Below are positions 35,541 through 44,600 of a stretch of DNA of 64,000 nucleotides, in pieces. The stretch spans positions 2,356,001 to 2,420,000 of the forward strand of contig OZ242302.1 of assembly GCA_965208025.1 (NCBI GenBank), in the 5' to 3' direction. A model generated the notes under the pieces. That model was not told where the DNA came from and did not search any database. It worked only from the letters and a program-made list of their open reading frames with translations. Each line of letters opens with the position of its first letter. Position 1 is the stretch's first letter. The DNA comes from Bin80 sp965208025. Lineage in GTDB: Bacteria > Bacteroidota > Rhodothermia > Rhodothermales > Bin80. The position numbers and the translations under genes are program-made.

Positions 35541-36662
35541 TTAGCCCGGAACGGGATGCTTATACCCGGTAAAGAGTTGATCTTTCCCGACAATCTCCCA
35601 AGAGTGTTCGGGGAAAATAGAACTGTCAGATAAGTTCTTAACCCTTATATCAGTGAAGGTGCGCATGCCGTTCCCAATAAGTTTAGGGGCAATAAATAGT
35701 TGTAACCGATCCACAAGGTTTTGTTGTAGAAGAGTTGAGGTAAGCTGAGGGCCTGCTTCTACAAAAAGTGACTGTATTTGATAGTTTTTCGCAAGTATAT
35801 CCAGAAGAACTTGAAGCCTACTTTGATTTACGCTCCTCTCAAAAGCGATTAGGTGTCCTCCTTTTTGACTGAGTTGGTCTCCATAGGTGGGGCATGTGCC
35901 ATCTGCGACAACCGCAATTGTTTTGTGCGCCCACTCATCCCCAAACAATTTGAGTGTTTGGGGCAAGTTGGCAGACCAGTCAAGCACAATCCGCCAAGGC
36001 TGCGATCCACTGACATGTCGAACCGTTAGGCTTGGATTATCCTTTCTGGCCGTTCCTGAACCTATAAGTACGGCATCATTTTCCCTTCGCCAGAGGTGTA
36101 CACGTTTACGAGCAGCACGACCAGTAATCCACTTACTCTCACCTTTTGCCGTTGCGATACAACCATCAAGCGATTGTGCGATCTTCAGCGTCACAAACGG
36201 GAGTCCTGTCGCATGCCAGTGCACAAAGGCTTCATTGAACCTGTAGCACTCTGCTTTGAGTACTTCAGTCATGACGCAGACGTTTTCAGATCTCAAATGC
36301 GTAATCCCTCCTGTTGCGGTTGAATTTGGATCTTGCATTCCGACCACAACTTTGGTAATCCCCGCATCAAGGATACTCTGAGTACATGGAGGAGTCTGCC
36401 CATGATGATTGCATGGCTCAAGATTCACGACCAGAGTTGCCCCCATAAGGGCCGAGGATCCATAGTTTGATCGGGCTTGGGTAATCGCGACGGTTTCTGC
36501 ATGAGGACCTCCCGCACGCTGATGCCACCCCTCTCCTAGAAGCTGCCCCTCAGAATTCAAAATGACACATCCAACCCTTGGATTCGGACTGGTAGCACTG
36601 TCTGCCCTCGCAGCTAATGAAAGGCAATGCTCCATCCATCCTGCAGCTAACTCAGGTGACAT
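35541..36662 (-). CDS. ribD: Bifunctional riboflavin biosynthesis deaminase/reductase
   Basis: RibD deaminates the pyrimidine intermediate and then reduces its ribosyl side chain. The 373-residue product has the two expected domains. The N-terminal zinc deaminase shows H-A-E-T-V-A-I (zinc His and catalytic Glu) and E-P-C-N-H-H-G-Q-T-P-P-C (zinc cysteines), and the NADPH-reductase domain contains K-I-A-Q-S-L-D-G-C-I-A, W-I-T-G-x-A-A-R-K-x-V-H and V-E-A-G-P-Q-L-T. It begins M-S-P-E-L-A-A-G-W-M-E-H-C-L. No riboswitch was seen upstream. Confidence 0.95.
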   Translation of the reverse strand: MSPELAAGWMEHCLSLAARADSATSPNPRVGCVILNSEGQLLGEGWHQRAGGPHAETVAITQARSNYGSSALMGATLVVNLEPCNHHGQTPPCTQSILDAGITKVVVGMQDPNSTATGGITHLRSENVCVMTEVLKAECYRFNEAFVHWHATGLPFVTLKIAQSLDGCIATAKGESKWITGRAARKRVHLWRRENDAVLIGSGTARKDNPSLTVRHVSGSQPWRIVLDWSANLPQTLKLFGDEWAHKTIAVVADGTCPTYGDQLSQKGGHLIAFERSVNQSRLQVLLDILAKNYQIQSLFVEAGPQLTSTLLQQNLVDRLQLFIAPKLIGNGMRTFTDIRVKNLSDSSIFPEHSWEIVGKDQLFTGYKHPVPG

Positions 36663-37561
36663 GAGTAGATTGTATCTCCATTGTTTTCTCTAAATCTGTC
36701 GGAGCGATGAATCATGATCCTTTTCCGAAACAGCCGATCAATCAGTCAAATCCTACTTCATCGTGAAATCCATTAAATCGTAACATTGCCTGTTTCCGAT
36801 CCAAGGTCTGGAGAACTCAATCCTAGACTAGCCATTGTCAGATGCGTCTGGTCACGATTCCTAAATCAAACGCTACAATTAAAGTGGTCGTTTCCTTGAC
36901 CCGTCAAAATGTCTTGATCATTCAGGTGTCCAAGACCAACACATTCGCTCAAGCGCCTCAACGTGACAAAGAGGGTGTCATAATTATGCCATCTTCAGAG
37001 CTGAGGAGAACTGAAAGCCAAAACGAATGCGAGCGGTAGAATGTTTTCTCATTCAACCCAATAATCGTGACCATAGTTACCCAAGTACCCCAGATGTAGG
37101 AAGGAAGCAATCCTGTGTTTTACAGGCATTAAGCTAAAAAAGAATTAGGGAAACCTGTTTTGTAGATTGACGGCGCACGACTTCTAACCCGAGAGTTCTG
37201 AACTGAGGCTCAACCATAGAGTCCAATTCGCATGCGAAATGGTGATACCTACTTTACCCCATATAATTATCAGGCTGTCGTGTAGATCCGAAATTTTGCC
37301 GAGCAGAAATTCACTAGGTATTTCCAACAGCTTTTGAAGTCCTTCCTTGATCTCCATCAGCTTCTCAACCCCGATCACATGTCCAGTCAGCCGACTTGCA
37401 TCCTATTCGACGCACAGACTAGGGAGGCCTCTATCATGAACTCAGACATCGGCTCAAATTTCGGTCAGAAAAATTTATGGCCTCTTTGATTGATTTTGGT
37501 TCTATGTGGAGAATGCTTCAAGGTTATTCGTATGACCCATGCATTTGAATTGGGGATCCCG
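36663..37561. other. Long intergenic region between divergent ribD and nadE
   Basis: About 900 bases with no gene I can support. A minus-strand frame at 37184-37378 lacks a good start and family. An upstream in-frame extension of nadE (37490) looks artificial. Promoters for ribD and nadE should be here. The composition is AT-rich, and no structured RNA was recognised. Confidence 0.4.
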
Positions 37562-39193
37562 ATGAAGCTTGCATTGGCTCAAATTAATACGATTGTGGGA
37601 GATTTGAAAGGCAACGCCCGAAAAGTCCTCCATTACTGCCAGAACGCCCACTCCCAAGGAGTTGATCTGGTCGTGTTCCCCGAACTTACCCTCCCTGGAT
37701 ATCCTCCCCTGGATCTTTTGGAATCCGGTTCGTTTGTTCAGTGCGAACAAAAGGAGCGCGAAGAGCTCGCCCGTTCGATTCCTAAAGGACTGGGGATGCT
37801 TATCGGCGGGCTGGCTCCCCATAATGGTCCTGGTAAACGACTCCATAATGCTGCATACCTGTACGAAGATGGGGAATGTGTCGGTGTGCGACATAAACAG
37901 TTGCTTCCAACCTACGATGTCTTTGACGAACGACGCTACTTTGCACCAGAAATTAACCCCACCGTCCTGCACTGGCGGGGAAAGCGACTGGGGATTCATA
38001 TTTGCGAAGATTTATGGAATGTACATCCTGCCCACCCGAAGCCTTATGCACATGATCCTGTTGCTACGCTGGCTGAGCAAACCCCCGATTTCTTTATCAA
38101 TCTCTGTGCTTCCCCGTTTGCGATCAATAAGCATCTGGACCGTCGCGACCTGATTGGAATCGTAGACCAGCGGTATGGGCTCCCTTATCTTTTCTGTAAT
38201 CTGGTTGGAGGAAATACAGATCTAATTTTTGACGGTCGGAGTTGTATCCACCAGAATGGACGAATCCTGGAAGCTTCAGCCTTTGAAGAAGCCCTGTTGC
38301 TCTGGGATTCAGAGGCTCCTCCAATTGATTCAAACCCGATTCAGACGTCTCCAATGCGCCAAGTTCTTGGTGCTTTAACCTTGGGGATTCAGGACTATGT
38401 GGAAAAAACTGGTGGGTTCAAGCGGGTATTTGTTGGTCTAAGTGGAGGGATTGATTCTGCGGTGACGGCTGCCCTTGCCATGCGTGCACTGGGGCCAAAA
38501 CAGGTTATTGGAGTGGCCATGCCGTCCAAATATTCGTCGTCTGGATCTCTGAACGATGCCGCTCGTCTGGCATCAAACTTGGGAATTGAACTCCATGAGA
38601 TCCCGATTCATGACATCGTGAATTCCTTTAATGCCTCACTTTCGATTCCCTTCAAGAACACGGAGTTCGGCGTTGCCGAAGAAAATATTCAATCACGTAT
38701 ACGCGGAACCCTGCTGATGGCTTTTGCGAACAAATTTGAGGGCATCGTGCTTTCCACTGGCAATAAAAGCGAAATGGCAACCGGGTATGCGACGCTCTAT
38801 GGAGACATGAATGGGGGCCTGTCGGTGCTTGGAGACCTGTATAAAACCGAAGTCTATGAACTTGCCGAGGAATTGAATTCATCCAAGGAATTGATCCCTG
38901 AATCTTCCATCACCAAGCCCCCCTCGGCCGAACTACGGCCAAACCAGACCGATCAGGATTCTCTCCCCCCCTATGAGATTCTAGACCCCATCCTCAAAGA
39001 CTATATTGAGCACCAAAGCAGCGTGGACGCAATTCGTAAATCCATGGATGCCCCAATCAATCTGGTTAAATCTATCCTGCGCATGGTAGACCGAACGGAA
39101 TACAAGCGGAAGCAGGCGGCTCCAATCCTGCGACTCCGCGAAAAAGCGTTCGGGAGCGGACGCCGGGAACCGGTTGTCTCCCGACTTCCCTAA
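37562..39193 (+). CDS. nadE: Glutamine-dependent NAD+ synthetase
   Basis: NadE makes NAD+ from deamido-NAD+, taking ammonia from glutamine. The 543-residue product (start M-K-L-A-L-A-Q-I-N at 37562, the family's usual N-terminus; the frame from 37490 adds a spurious 24-residue extension) combines a nitrilase-type glutaminase domain with V-F-P-E-L-T-L-P-G-Y-P-P-L-D (catalytic Glu), K-Q-L-L-P-T-Y (Lys) and I-C-E-D-L-W (Cys), and a C-terminal synthetase domain with the P-loop G-L-S-G-G-I-D-S-A and S-T-G-N-K-S-E. The 3' end overlaps the convergent aroQ by 4 bases. Confidence 0.95.
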   Translation: MKLALAQINTIVGDLKGNARKVLHYCQNAHSQGVDLVVFPELTLPGYPPLDLLESGSFVQCEQKEREELARSIPKGLGMLIGGLAPHNGPGKRLHNAAYLYEDGECVGVRHKQLLPTYDVFDERRYFAPEINPTVLHWRGKRLGIHICEDLWNVHPAHPKPYAHDPVATLAEQTPDFFINLCASPFAINKHLDRRDLIGIVDQRYGLPYLFCNLVGGNTDLIFDGRSCIHQNGRILEASAFEEALLLWDSEAPPIDSNPIQTSPMRQVLGALTLGIQDYVEKTGGFKRVFVGLSGGIDSAVTAALAMRALGPKQVIGVAMPSKYSSSGSLNDAARLASNLGIELHEIPIHDIVNSFNASLSIPFKNTEFGVAEENIQSRIRGTLLMAFANKFEGIVLSTGNKSEMATGYATLYGDMNGGLSVLGDLYKTEVYELAEELNSSKELIPESSITKPPSAELRPNQTDQDSLPPYEILDPILKDYIEHQSSVDAIRKSMDAPINLVKSILRMVDRTEYKRKQAAPILRLREKAFGSGRREPVVSRLP

Positions 39194-39621
39194 CGTTCAA
39201 TTACCAGCCAGCGGATCGCTAAGCTATACCCTTCGGAACCTAAACCGGATATCTGGCCCACACAAACAGGAGCCAGGTACGAGAAATGGCGGAAGGCCTC
39301 ACGGGAATAGATATTCGTGAGGTGAACTTCTATCACGGGAATCGTGATGGCACTGACCGCATCGCGAAGGGCAACCGATGTGTGGGTATAGGCCCCAGGA
39401 TTGAAGACAATCCCGCTCGTACCTGAGCGGCTGGCTTGGTGAAGTTGATCAACCAACTCCCCCTCATGGTTGCTCTGAAAAAATGTCAGGTCAACCCCCG
39501 AAAACTCACGCCGCAAACCCTCCGCTAAATTCTCCAACGATTGATGACCATACTGTTCGGGCTCCCTCTCCCCCAACAGGTTCAAGTTTGGTCCATTGAG
39601 GATCAAGATCTTATGCTTCAT
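39190..39621 (-). CDS. aroQ: Type II 3-dehydroquinate dehydratase
   Basis: AroQ dehydrates 3-dehydroquinate to 3-dehydroshikimate in the shikimate pathway and works as a dodecamer. The 143-residue product has all hallmark blocks: I-L-N-G-P-N-L-N-L-L-G-x-R-E-P-E-x-Y-G near the start (catalytic Tyr), Q-S-N-H-E-G-E-L, N-P-G-A-Y-T-H-T-S (catalytic-site Asn/His region), E-V-H-L-T-N-I-Y and C-V-G-Q-I-S-G-L-G. It is the last gene of the rng operon; its ATG overlaps the stop of the MBL gene by 4 bases. Confidence 0.95.
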   Translation of the reverse strand: MKHKILILNGPNLNLLGEREPEQYGHQSLENLAEGLRREFSGVDLTFFQSNHEGELVDQLHQASRSGTSGIVFNPGAYTHTSVALRDAVSAITIPVIEVHLTNIYSREAFRHFSYLAPVCVGQISGLGSEGYSLAIRWLVIER

Positions 39622-40400
39622 GGTTCGTTTAATTCAATGATCATACCATCGTACCCCAGTTGCATGGTTTGGGGGAGTTGTGCATTCTCTCTTGCGTGAA
39701 GTACCTGATGAGCCATGTGGATGAAGACGGTCTGTTTTGCCTTAATACTCTGAGCAACTTCAATGGCTTCGGTAATTGAAAAATGGCTTAGATGTTTCTG
39801 TGGACGAAGTGCGCCCAAGACTAAAAGGTCTAAATGATCCAGTTTGTGATATTCAGATGCAGGAATATAGCTAACGTCCGTCAGGTAAGCAAAATTCCCG
39901 ATCCGGTACCCATTCAGAGGCATTCCTCCATGCAGCACCTCTACTGGAGTCACGAGAACACGATCCGCTCCGCCATATCGACTGCTGATTTGGAAGGGGG
40001 TCTCCGCAAGATTTAGCTCCAGCGTACCGGGATAAACTCTTGGATGTCTCCATATATAAGGAAAGAAGTTCTGGATCACTGGAATACTCTGGCGATGAGC
40101 ATAACATTGAATTGGTGCATCACAATCAAAAAAGTAAGGGCGCAAATCGTCAAGCCCCATCACATGATCAAAGTGGTGATGCGTCCACAGAACCGCATCA
40201 AGATGCCGAACGTTGGCGGACAACATCTGCGCACGAAAGTCAGGCCCGGTATCAATGACAATGCTGAGTCCGTCGACTTGGACATGACAGGCAGTCCGTA
40301 GACGCTTATCTTTGGGATCAGTCGACCGACAGGCTTCGCACCCGCAACCGATCATGGGGATGCCTACCGATGTGCCGGTGCCCAGTAGCTGGATACGCAT
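39618..40400 (-). CDS. MBL-fold metallohydrolase (PhnP/RNase-Z-like)
   Basis: A 260-residue metallo-beta-lactamase-fold hydrolase. It begins with I-Q-L-L-G-T-G-T-S-V-G-I-P-M-I-G-C-G-C, then an N-terminal cysteine pair (C-E-A-C), D-T-G-P-D-F-R, and the metal-binding T-H-H-H-F-D-H-V-M-G-L-D-D-L. The G-T-G-T-S start and cysteine pair put it in the PhnP-like group of phosphodiesterases, known for cyclic phosphate hydrolysis. The substrate here is unknown. It overlaps aroQ by 4 bases and follows the small protein gene by 3. Confidence 0.88.
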   Translation of the reverse strand: MRIQLLGTGTSVGIPMIGCGCEACRSTDPKDKRLRTACHVQVDGLSIVIDTGPDFRAQMLSANVRHLDAVLWTHHHFDHVMGLDDLRPYFFDCDAPIQCYAHRQSIPVIQNFFPYIWRHPRVYPGTLELNLAETPFQISSRYGGADRVLVTPVEVLHGGMPLNGYRIGNFAYLTDVSYIPASEYHKLDHLDLLVLGALRPQKHLSHFSITEAIEVAQSIKAKQTVFIHMAHQVLHARENAQLPQTMQLGYDGMIIELNEP

Positions 40401-40403
40401 GCA

Positions 40404-40679
40404 TCAATCAGATGAGTACTTCTGGATCAGCGCTTCTATCTGATTGCGCATGTCGGTTTGCATAGCGATCTCCTCCAGAGGCGCATCTTTCAGTGTACGA
40501 GCCAGAACGCCAAGTTGGACCTCGGTCGGATGATTTCGATTCAGTACGATCAGTTGATCTCCTTCCAGTGTGCAATTCCCCCCCTGAAACAACCCCTTTT
40601 CCCAACGAATCAGGTAGCCTGATTTGACGGCGACATTCTCCATTGCGCGCAGAATCGCTTTGTCCTTTTTCCGACTCAA
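40404..40679 (-). CDS. Small conserved-looking protein of unknown function (91 aa)
   Basis: A 91-residue cytoplasmic protein with no signal peptide. It reads M-S-R-K-K-D-K-A-I-L-R-A-M-E-N-V, then Y-L-I-R-W-E-K-G-L-F-Q-G-G-N-C-T-L-E-G-D-Q, L-I-V-L-N-R-N-H-P-T-E-V-Q and a helical C-terminus. The G-G-x-C-x-L and V-L-N pattern recurs in small proteins of Bacteroidota/Chlorobi genomes as far as I remember, but no function is known. The gene is tightly embedded: it overlaps the outer-membrane protein stop by 4 bases and ends 3 bases before the MBL start, so it is a genuine operon member. Confidence 0.75.
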   Translation of the reverse strand: MSRKKDKAILRAMENVAVKSGYLIRWEKGLFQGGNCTLEGDQLIVLNRNHPTEVQLGVLARTLKDAPLEEIAMQTDMRNQIEALIQKYSSD

Positions 40680-41398
40680 AATCCCACTCCAATAAATAGG
40701 GCCTGAATGGTCCCTGCATAATCATACAATTCATCCACCGCATCCGAAAAAACTCTTGAACCATTCACATTCCAGAGTTGATAGCGGAATGAATACCCGA
40801 TCATGAGTCCACGATCAGAGAATACCTCTGCTATCTCCAATCGCAGTTCGGCATCAAATGCCCAAGAAAATCCAACTGCATCAGCAACTTGGCTGCCAGT
40901 AATCCCTCCAAAGGGCATCGCCCATAATTTCACCTTTGTACGGCGACTCAAAGAATGGATCATTGTACCCCCTGTCCCAAATAGGATGGCATTGGCATTG
41001 AATGTCTCCGGGGTGTTTTCTCCCTTCACGCGGCGCCAAGCCGTCAGGAGTCCGATCGGTAGGGCCAGCGTAGTCTTGCCTCGATCTATTCTGGCGAAAG
41101 GAGCCAAAACCCAGCCAGTTGCCGACAAATCAAAGAACCAACGTCCGCCCTCTGATCTTCCATATGCCAGAGTACCTCGCGCCGAGGGACCACTATAATG
41201 GACTCCAACCCCGCCTCCCTGGTAATCAAATTGTACAGAAGCGTTCACTGAACCCACATAGGAATGGTCAATTACTCCATAGCTGAACCCTAATGTATGC
41301 TGACTAAACTGAATGAACCTTTCCTGTGCTGTGGCATCCGTAGAAATCATTGCGAAGAAGAGCATAACCAGAAGTTTGATGCCCGTGACATCAGGCAT
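40676..41398 (-). CDS. Outer-membrane beta-barrel-like protein
   Basis: The 240-residue product has an N-terminal signal peptide (I-K-L-L-V-M-L-F-F-A-M-I-S, cleavage near A-T-A-Q-E) and a mature part of alternating hydrophobic and polar residues with many aromatics (L-G-F-S-Y-G-V, F-D-Y-Q-G-G-G-V-G-V-H-Y, L-I-G-Y-S-F-R-Y-Q) ending in I-Q-A-L-F-I-G-V-G-F; a terminal Phe is typical of barrels recognised by the BAM complex. It would sit in the outer membrane; no specific function can be stated. It overlaps the rng stop by 8 bases and the next gene by 4, implying translational coupling. Confidence 0.75.
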   Translation of the reverse strand: MPDVTGIKLLVMLFFAMISTDATAQERFIQFSQHTLGFSYGVIDHSYVGSVNASVQFDYQGGGVGVHYSGPSARGTLAYGRSEGGRWFFDLSATGWVLAPFARIDRGKTTLALPIGLLTAWRRVKGENTPETFNANAILFGTGGTMIHSLSRRTKVKLWAMPFGGITGSQVADAVGFSWAFDAELRLEIAEVFSDRGLMIGYSFRYQLWNVNGSRVFSDAVDELYDYAGTIQALFIGVGF

Positions 41399-43127
41399 TG
41401 ATTGCCGTCTTCGGTCGTTGGCGAGGCGGCCGCTTACCAGAGGTCCTTCCGTTCGAGTTCGGTTGACGCTTGGGGGTTTGATGGTTGTTTTTTGTGTTTT
41501 TGGCCGGCTTCGGGGATGATTGTTTGGCTTGTTGTGCTTTGATGCGAAACAGACGGGGGCTTAGATCCGTGATGTCATGTTCACTCACCGCATCCAAAAA
41601 CCTGAACTCATCTGGCGCCAGCGCTTCCGTTTCGACGACCTTGATTCGGCGCTTGTACTCACGTTGCCACTTTGCTCTCTTGCTCTGGCGCCATGGGCCA
41701 TGCTTGATCCAGGCTGCAGTGAACGGATGTACATGAAGATGTAGATGTCCACCATCGTGTTTTTTCAGCCACTGTTCAATTCGTTGTTGAATTAATTTGG
41801 GATCAGGAGGGGATGTGGTATTGACTCGAGATTTTTTTGCCAGTTGGTGGGTTGATGTGACACTGACTCGCTTCCGTTCACGAGCAATCTGAACAATCCC
41901 GTATTGGCTCATCGGAAGGCATTCGCATTGGACTCGATCCGTTCGTAACTCCGCAGTAAGGGCTTCGTCCACTTTTTTTCGATTCGGCTCCTGTCGGAGA
42001 TCAATAAAATCTATTGCAATCAGTCCGCTCAGATCACGCAGACGAATTTGACGCGCAATGACCTCCACCGCTTCAAGATTGACTTTAAGGGCCAGTGCCT
42101 CATGATCCTGTTTTGTCCGGGTTCGCCCCGAATTCACATCAATCACATGCATGGCCTCCGTCGCTTCAATGATAAGGGATCCACCTGAGGGGAGACTGAC
42201 CTGCGTATCAAAGACCTCATTGATTTGATCCTGAATCCCTGCCTCAGCAAAGACCGAAGTCCTGCTCTTGTGCTGCTTGACAGCATGCACCATATGGGGA
42301 GCAACCGCCAATACATACCCCCGAATGGCACGATACATTCGATGATTATCGACCAGAATACGGGTAAAGTCGTCCGAGAATAAGTCCCGAATGATGGAGG
42401 AGGCAAGATTCACATCCTCATAGAGCTTAAGCGGAAGCTTCGGCTGTGAATGCAGTGATCTCTCAATTTTGTCCCACCGGTCAATGAGCAGCTGGAGGTC
42501 TGTTTCCAATGCCTCTTCATCTCTACCTTCGGCAACCGTCCGGGCAATAAGTCCAAATCCCGCAGGACGTATTTTCTTGATGATTGAGCGCAGACGTTGG
42601 CGTTCTTTTCGATTATGAATGCGTCGAGAGACTGCTCCGTATTCAGCGAGGGGAATCAACACCAGAAAACGCCCTGCCAGAGAAATATCCGTAGACAAGC
42701 GGGGGCTTTTGCTGTGATAGGGTTCTTTCGTAATCGTGACGAGAATCTTCTGTTTGGACTTTAACAGTCTCGGATCTCCCCATCGGCGTGTGGAGGAATC
42801 GTTTTGTGAGGCAGATTTAGCCTGACTGGAAGCCCAGGACTCCATGGTCTTCTTGACACTGGGCTTTGAGTCTTTCACAAAAGCAAGTTGAGGTTCAAGG
42901 TTTGCGGTCAGGTCGGAGAAGTGTAAAAATCCATGCTGCTCCTCTCCAATATCCACAAATGCTGCCCGGAGACTGGAACGGATCGCGTCAATATGACCTA
43001 GAAAGATGTCCCCCACCGTTCGCTCATTTTCTGGACTTTCAATATAGAATTCAACCAATTTCCCCCCATCAACGATCGCAATTCTCGTCTCTTTGGGCGT
43101 CGTGTTAATCACAATTTCTTTTGACAT
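41391..43127 (-). CDS. rng: Ribonuclease G/E family endoribonuclease
   Basis: RNase G/E enzymes cut AU-rich single-stranded RNA, including rRNA precursors and mRNAs. The 578-residue protein starts M-S-K-E-I-V-I-N-T-T-P-K-E-T-R, the family's conserved opening, followed by an S1 domain (R-A-A-F-V-D-I-G-E-E-Q-H-G-F-L-H), the 5'-sensor region (R-T-V-A-E-G-R-D-E) and the catalytic DNase-I-like site (I-D-V-N-S-G-R-T and I-A-I-D-F-I-D-L). The basic C-terminal tail (K-R-P-P-R-Q-R-P-K) may bind RNA. An insertion in the S1 region (about residues 80-115) is longer than in E. coli RNase G. It heads the operon rng - OMP - small protein - MBL - aroQ. Confidence 0.93.
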   Translation of the reverse strand: MSKEIVINTTPKETRIAIVDGGKLVEFYIESPENERTVGDIFLGHIDAIRSSLRAAFVDIGEEQHGFLHFSDLTANLEPQLAFVKDSKPSVKKTMESWASSQAKSASQNDSSTRRWGDPRLLKSKQKILVTITKEPYHSKSPRLSTDISLAGRFLVLIPLAEYGAVSRRIHNRKERQRLRSIIKKIRPAGFGLIARTVAEGRDEEALETDLQLLIDRWDKIERSLHSQPKLPLKLYEDVNLASSIIRDLFSDDFTRILVDNHRMYRAIRGYVLAVAPHMVHAVKQHKSRTSVFAEAGIQDQINEVFDTQVSLPSGGSLIIEATEAMHVIDVNSGRTRTKQDHEALALKVNLEAVEVIARQIRLRDLSGLIAIDFIDLRQEPNRKKVDEALTAELRTDRVQCECLPMSQYGIVQIARERKRVSVTSTHQLAKKSRVNTTSPPDPKLIQQRIEQWLKKHDGGHLHLHVHPFTAAWIKHGPWRQSKRAKWQREYKRRIKVVETEALAPDEFRFLDAVSEHDITDLSPRLFRIKAQQAKQSSPKPAKNTKNNHQTPKRQPNSNGRTSGKRPPRQRPKTAINA

Positions 43128-43392
43128 ATGAAGTAGTTAGAAGCTTCTGGATTCCCCCTACGATACGAAATCTTGGATCCTGCAGCGAAGCAAAGTATAG
43201 GTCGGACTGCTGAGAGGGGCTTAGCACGCAAGAGTTAGAATTGCGTACTAGATTAGATCGCTTCAAGCTAGATGTAGTATGATAGACTAACTTACGTGAA
43301 TGGAGAGAAATTGATCCATTTAGGCACATCCGGGGCTTTGATACGTTAAATATCCAATGGGTTGGCCTATATACATTCTTTATTTTACCTGA

Positions 43393-44556
43393 ATGAATTC
43401 ATCAGAAATTGCTTCAACTGGCCAGAATAGTCAAGCAAAGGGACTTGAAGGCGTAATCGCACTTAACTCGTCCATCTGTTACATTGACGGGCGAAAAGGG
43501 ACTCTCGTATACAGAGGCTATCGTATTGAGGATCTGGCTGTGAACAGTACGTTTGAGGATGTGGCCTACCTCCTTTGGCATGGTCACTTACCTCAGGAGA
43601 ATGAACGAATCACAGAAGAGTTGGGACATCTTCGCGATGTCCCGGCTCCCGTTCTCCATTTAATGGGCCAATTGCCTTCCGACTTTGAGCCCATGGCTGC
43701 GCTCAGATCCTGCATCTCTTTACTTTCACATTATGATCCCGATCGGGAGAATCAATCTGCTCAGGCCAACTATCAGAGAGCTCTCCGACTGACATCACAG
43801 ATTCCTGTCTTAATTGCCGCTTTGGCTCGACACCGTCACGGAAAACTTCCTGTTGCTCCCCGATCTACTGGAAATACCGCGGAAAACTTCTTGTATATGC
43901 TCACTGGTGAGCAGCCTGGAACTCGCGCAACTGAATCTCTGGATGCTGCTCTGGTTTTACATGCCGAACATGGATTGAATGCATCCACTTTTGCAGCACG
44001 TGTCATTGGAGCCACGCTGAGTGATATGTACTCCGCCATCACGGGTGGCGTTGCGGCCCTCAAGGGACCATTGCACGGTGGGGCAAACACGCGTGTCATG
44101 CTCATGCTGTTGGACCTTCATGAGAGTGGCGAAGATCCTGCGGAGTTTGTCCGCCGAAAGCTTGCCTCCAAAGAGCGGATCATGGGATTTGGACACCGAG
44201 TATACAGAACCCTTGACCCTCGGGCAGATGTTCTACGGAAGATGCTCCAGGAGTTATGCCATGAGCGAGATTCAACGTATTGGCTAGATCTGTGTTCTAC
44301 CTTGACCCGTGTAATGGACGAAGAAAAAGGGATTAACGCGAATGTGGACTTCTATAGTGCCCCAATCTATCATCTTTTGGGTATAGAGCCTGACTTCTAT
44401 ACAACTCTCTTTGTCATGGGACGTATCGCTGGGTGGACCGCACACCTTTTGGAACAGTGGGAAGATAATCGTCTGATTCGGCCTCGAGCCGCTTATACGG
44501 GTCCCATAGGACTCACGGTGAATTCTGTGCCAAGGAACGAATCCATTGGAACTTAG
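43393..44556 (+). CDS. gltA: Citrate synthase
   Basis: This enzyme condenses acetyl-CoA and oxaloacetate into citrate. The 387-residue product shows L-E-G-V-I-A-L-N-S-S-I-C-Y-I-D-G at the start, then the catalytic histidine blocks H-A-E-H-G-L-N-A-S-T-F and L-K-G-P-L-H-G-G-A-N, the G-F-G-H-R-V-Y block, and V-D-F-Y-S-A-P-I-Y with the active-site Asp. Methylcitrate synthase cannot be excluded from sequence alone, but the adjacent sdhCAB genes point to the TCA cycle. The sdhC start lies 45 bases downstream, and the four genes may share a promoter. Confidence 0.93.
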   Translation: MNSSEIASTGQNSQAKGLEGVIALNSSICYIDGRKGTLVYRGYRIEDLAVNSTFEDVAYLLWHGHLPQENERITEELGHLRDVPAPVLHLMGQLPSDFEPMAALRSCISLLSHYDPDRENQSAQANYQRALRLTSQIPVLIAALARHRHGKLPVAPRSTGNTAENFLYMLTGEQPGTRATESLDAALVLHAEHGLNASTFAARVIGATLSDMYSAITGGVAALKGPLHGGANTRVMLMLLDLHESGEDPAEFVRRKLASKERIMGFGHRVYRTLDPRADVLRKMLQELCHERDSTYWLDLCSTLTRVMDEEKGINANVDFYSAPIYHLLGIEPDFYTTLFVMGRIAGWTAHLLEQWEDNRLIRPRAAYTGPIGLTVNSVPRNESIGT

Positions 44557-44600
44557 AATGGGTATCCTAATGGAATCCCCAACCGAATGACCTTTACACG

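Noticed and set aside
36663..36842. FMN riboswitch upstream of ribD
   Set aside because: The conserved purine-rich FMN-box blocks are absent.
37184..37378. 64-codon minus-strand frame between ribD and nadE
   Set aside because: GTG start only, no family pattern; likely chance.
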